Source: Margaritifera margaritifera (Eukaryota; Mollusca; Bivalvia; Unionida; Margaritiferidae). Taken from it: 64,000 bases of DNA. Shown here one piece after another: positions 63,973-64,000 of the stretch. Under the pieces are notes generated by a model. The model was given only the letters and a program-made list of their open reading frames with translations. It made no database searches and was not told the origin of the DNA. Positions within the stretch are counted from its first letter, which is position 1; each line of letters begins with the position of its first letter. The stretch covers positions 5,294,501 through 5,358,500 of the forward strand of contig JAQPZY010001670.1 of the NCBI GenBank assembly GCA_029931535.1, given 5' to 3'. The position numbers were made by a program, and so were the translations under genes.

Positions 63973-64000
63973 TCAGCCACAAGTACCTGGACGACCGGGC

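Overview
This window looks like AT-rich nuclear DNA of an invertebrate animal, most likely a mollusc. The reasons are a spliced animal gene with canonical GT-AG introns of 7-8 kb, several families of decayed LINE retrotransposons, tRNA-derived and inverted-repeat small elements, and a very high load of microsatellites and minisatellites. Two dispersed repeat families resemble elements I remember as common in mollusc genomes; that placement is from memory and was not searched. I see no operons or other bacterial organisation.

Layout. 1-3 kb: a decayed minus-strand LINE (reverse transcriptase, then endonuclease). 3-6 kb: tandem arrays. 6.2-8.9 kb: a dispersed repeat, then a LINE whose endonuclease half is inverted relative to its reverse-transcriptase half. 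10.2-11.7 kb: a third, heavily mutated LINE. 14.0-30.3 kb: the last three coding exons of an ectonucleotide pyrophosphatase/phosphodiesterase closest to ENPP4/ENPP5 (plus strand). Its two introns are filled with minisatellites, GA microsatellites and LINE debris. 31-37 kb: very AT-rich DNA with small decayed reading frames on both strands, of unresolved origin. 37.8-48.9 kb: a run of minisatellites, interrupted by a decayed LINE that ends in a C2H2 zinc finger (42.8-44.3 kb). 49-62 kb: mostly non-coding sequence with a hAT-type MITE carrying a perfect 8-bp target duplication, an inverted-repeat element, a tRNA-like SINE and more arrays. 62.9 kb: a first coding exon with a signal peptide and a clean splice donor. 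63.7-64 kb: a mariner-type transposase remnant on the minus strand.

Only two host genes are supported: the ENPP4/5-like gene, whose 5' exons (first metal-binding Asp and nucleophile Thr) I could not find and are probably left of the window, and the secreted-protein gene that starts at about 62,865 and continues to the right. All mobile-element genes are broken. Roughly a tenth or more of the window is tandem repeat. Most of the longer open frames outside the genes and LINEs are these arrays read through, because several units are multiples of three bases.
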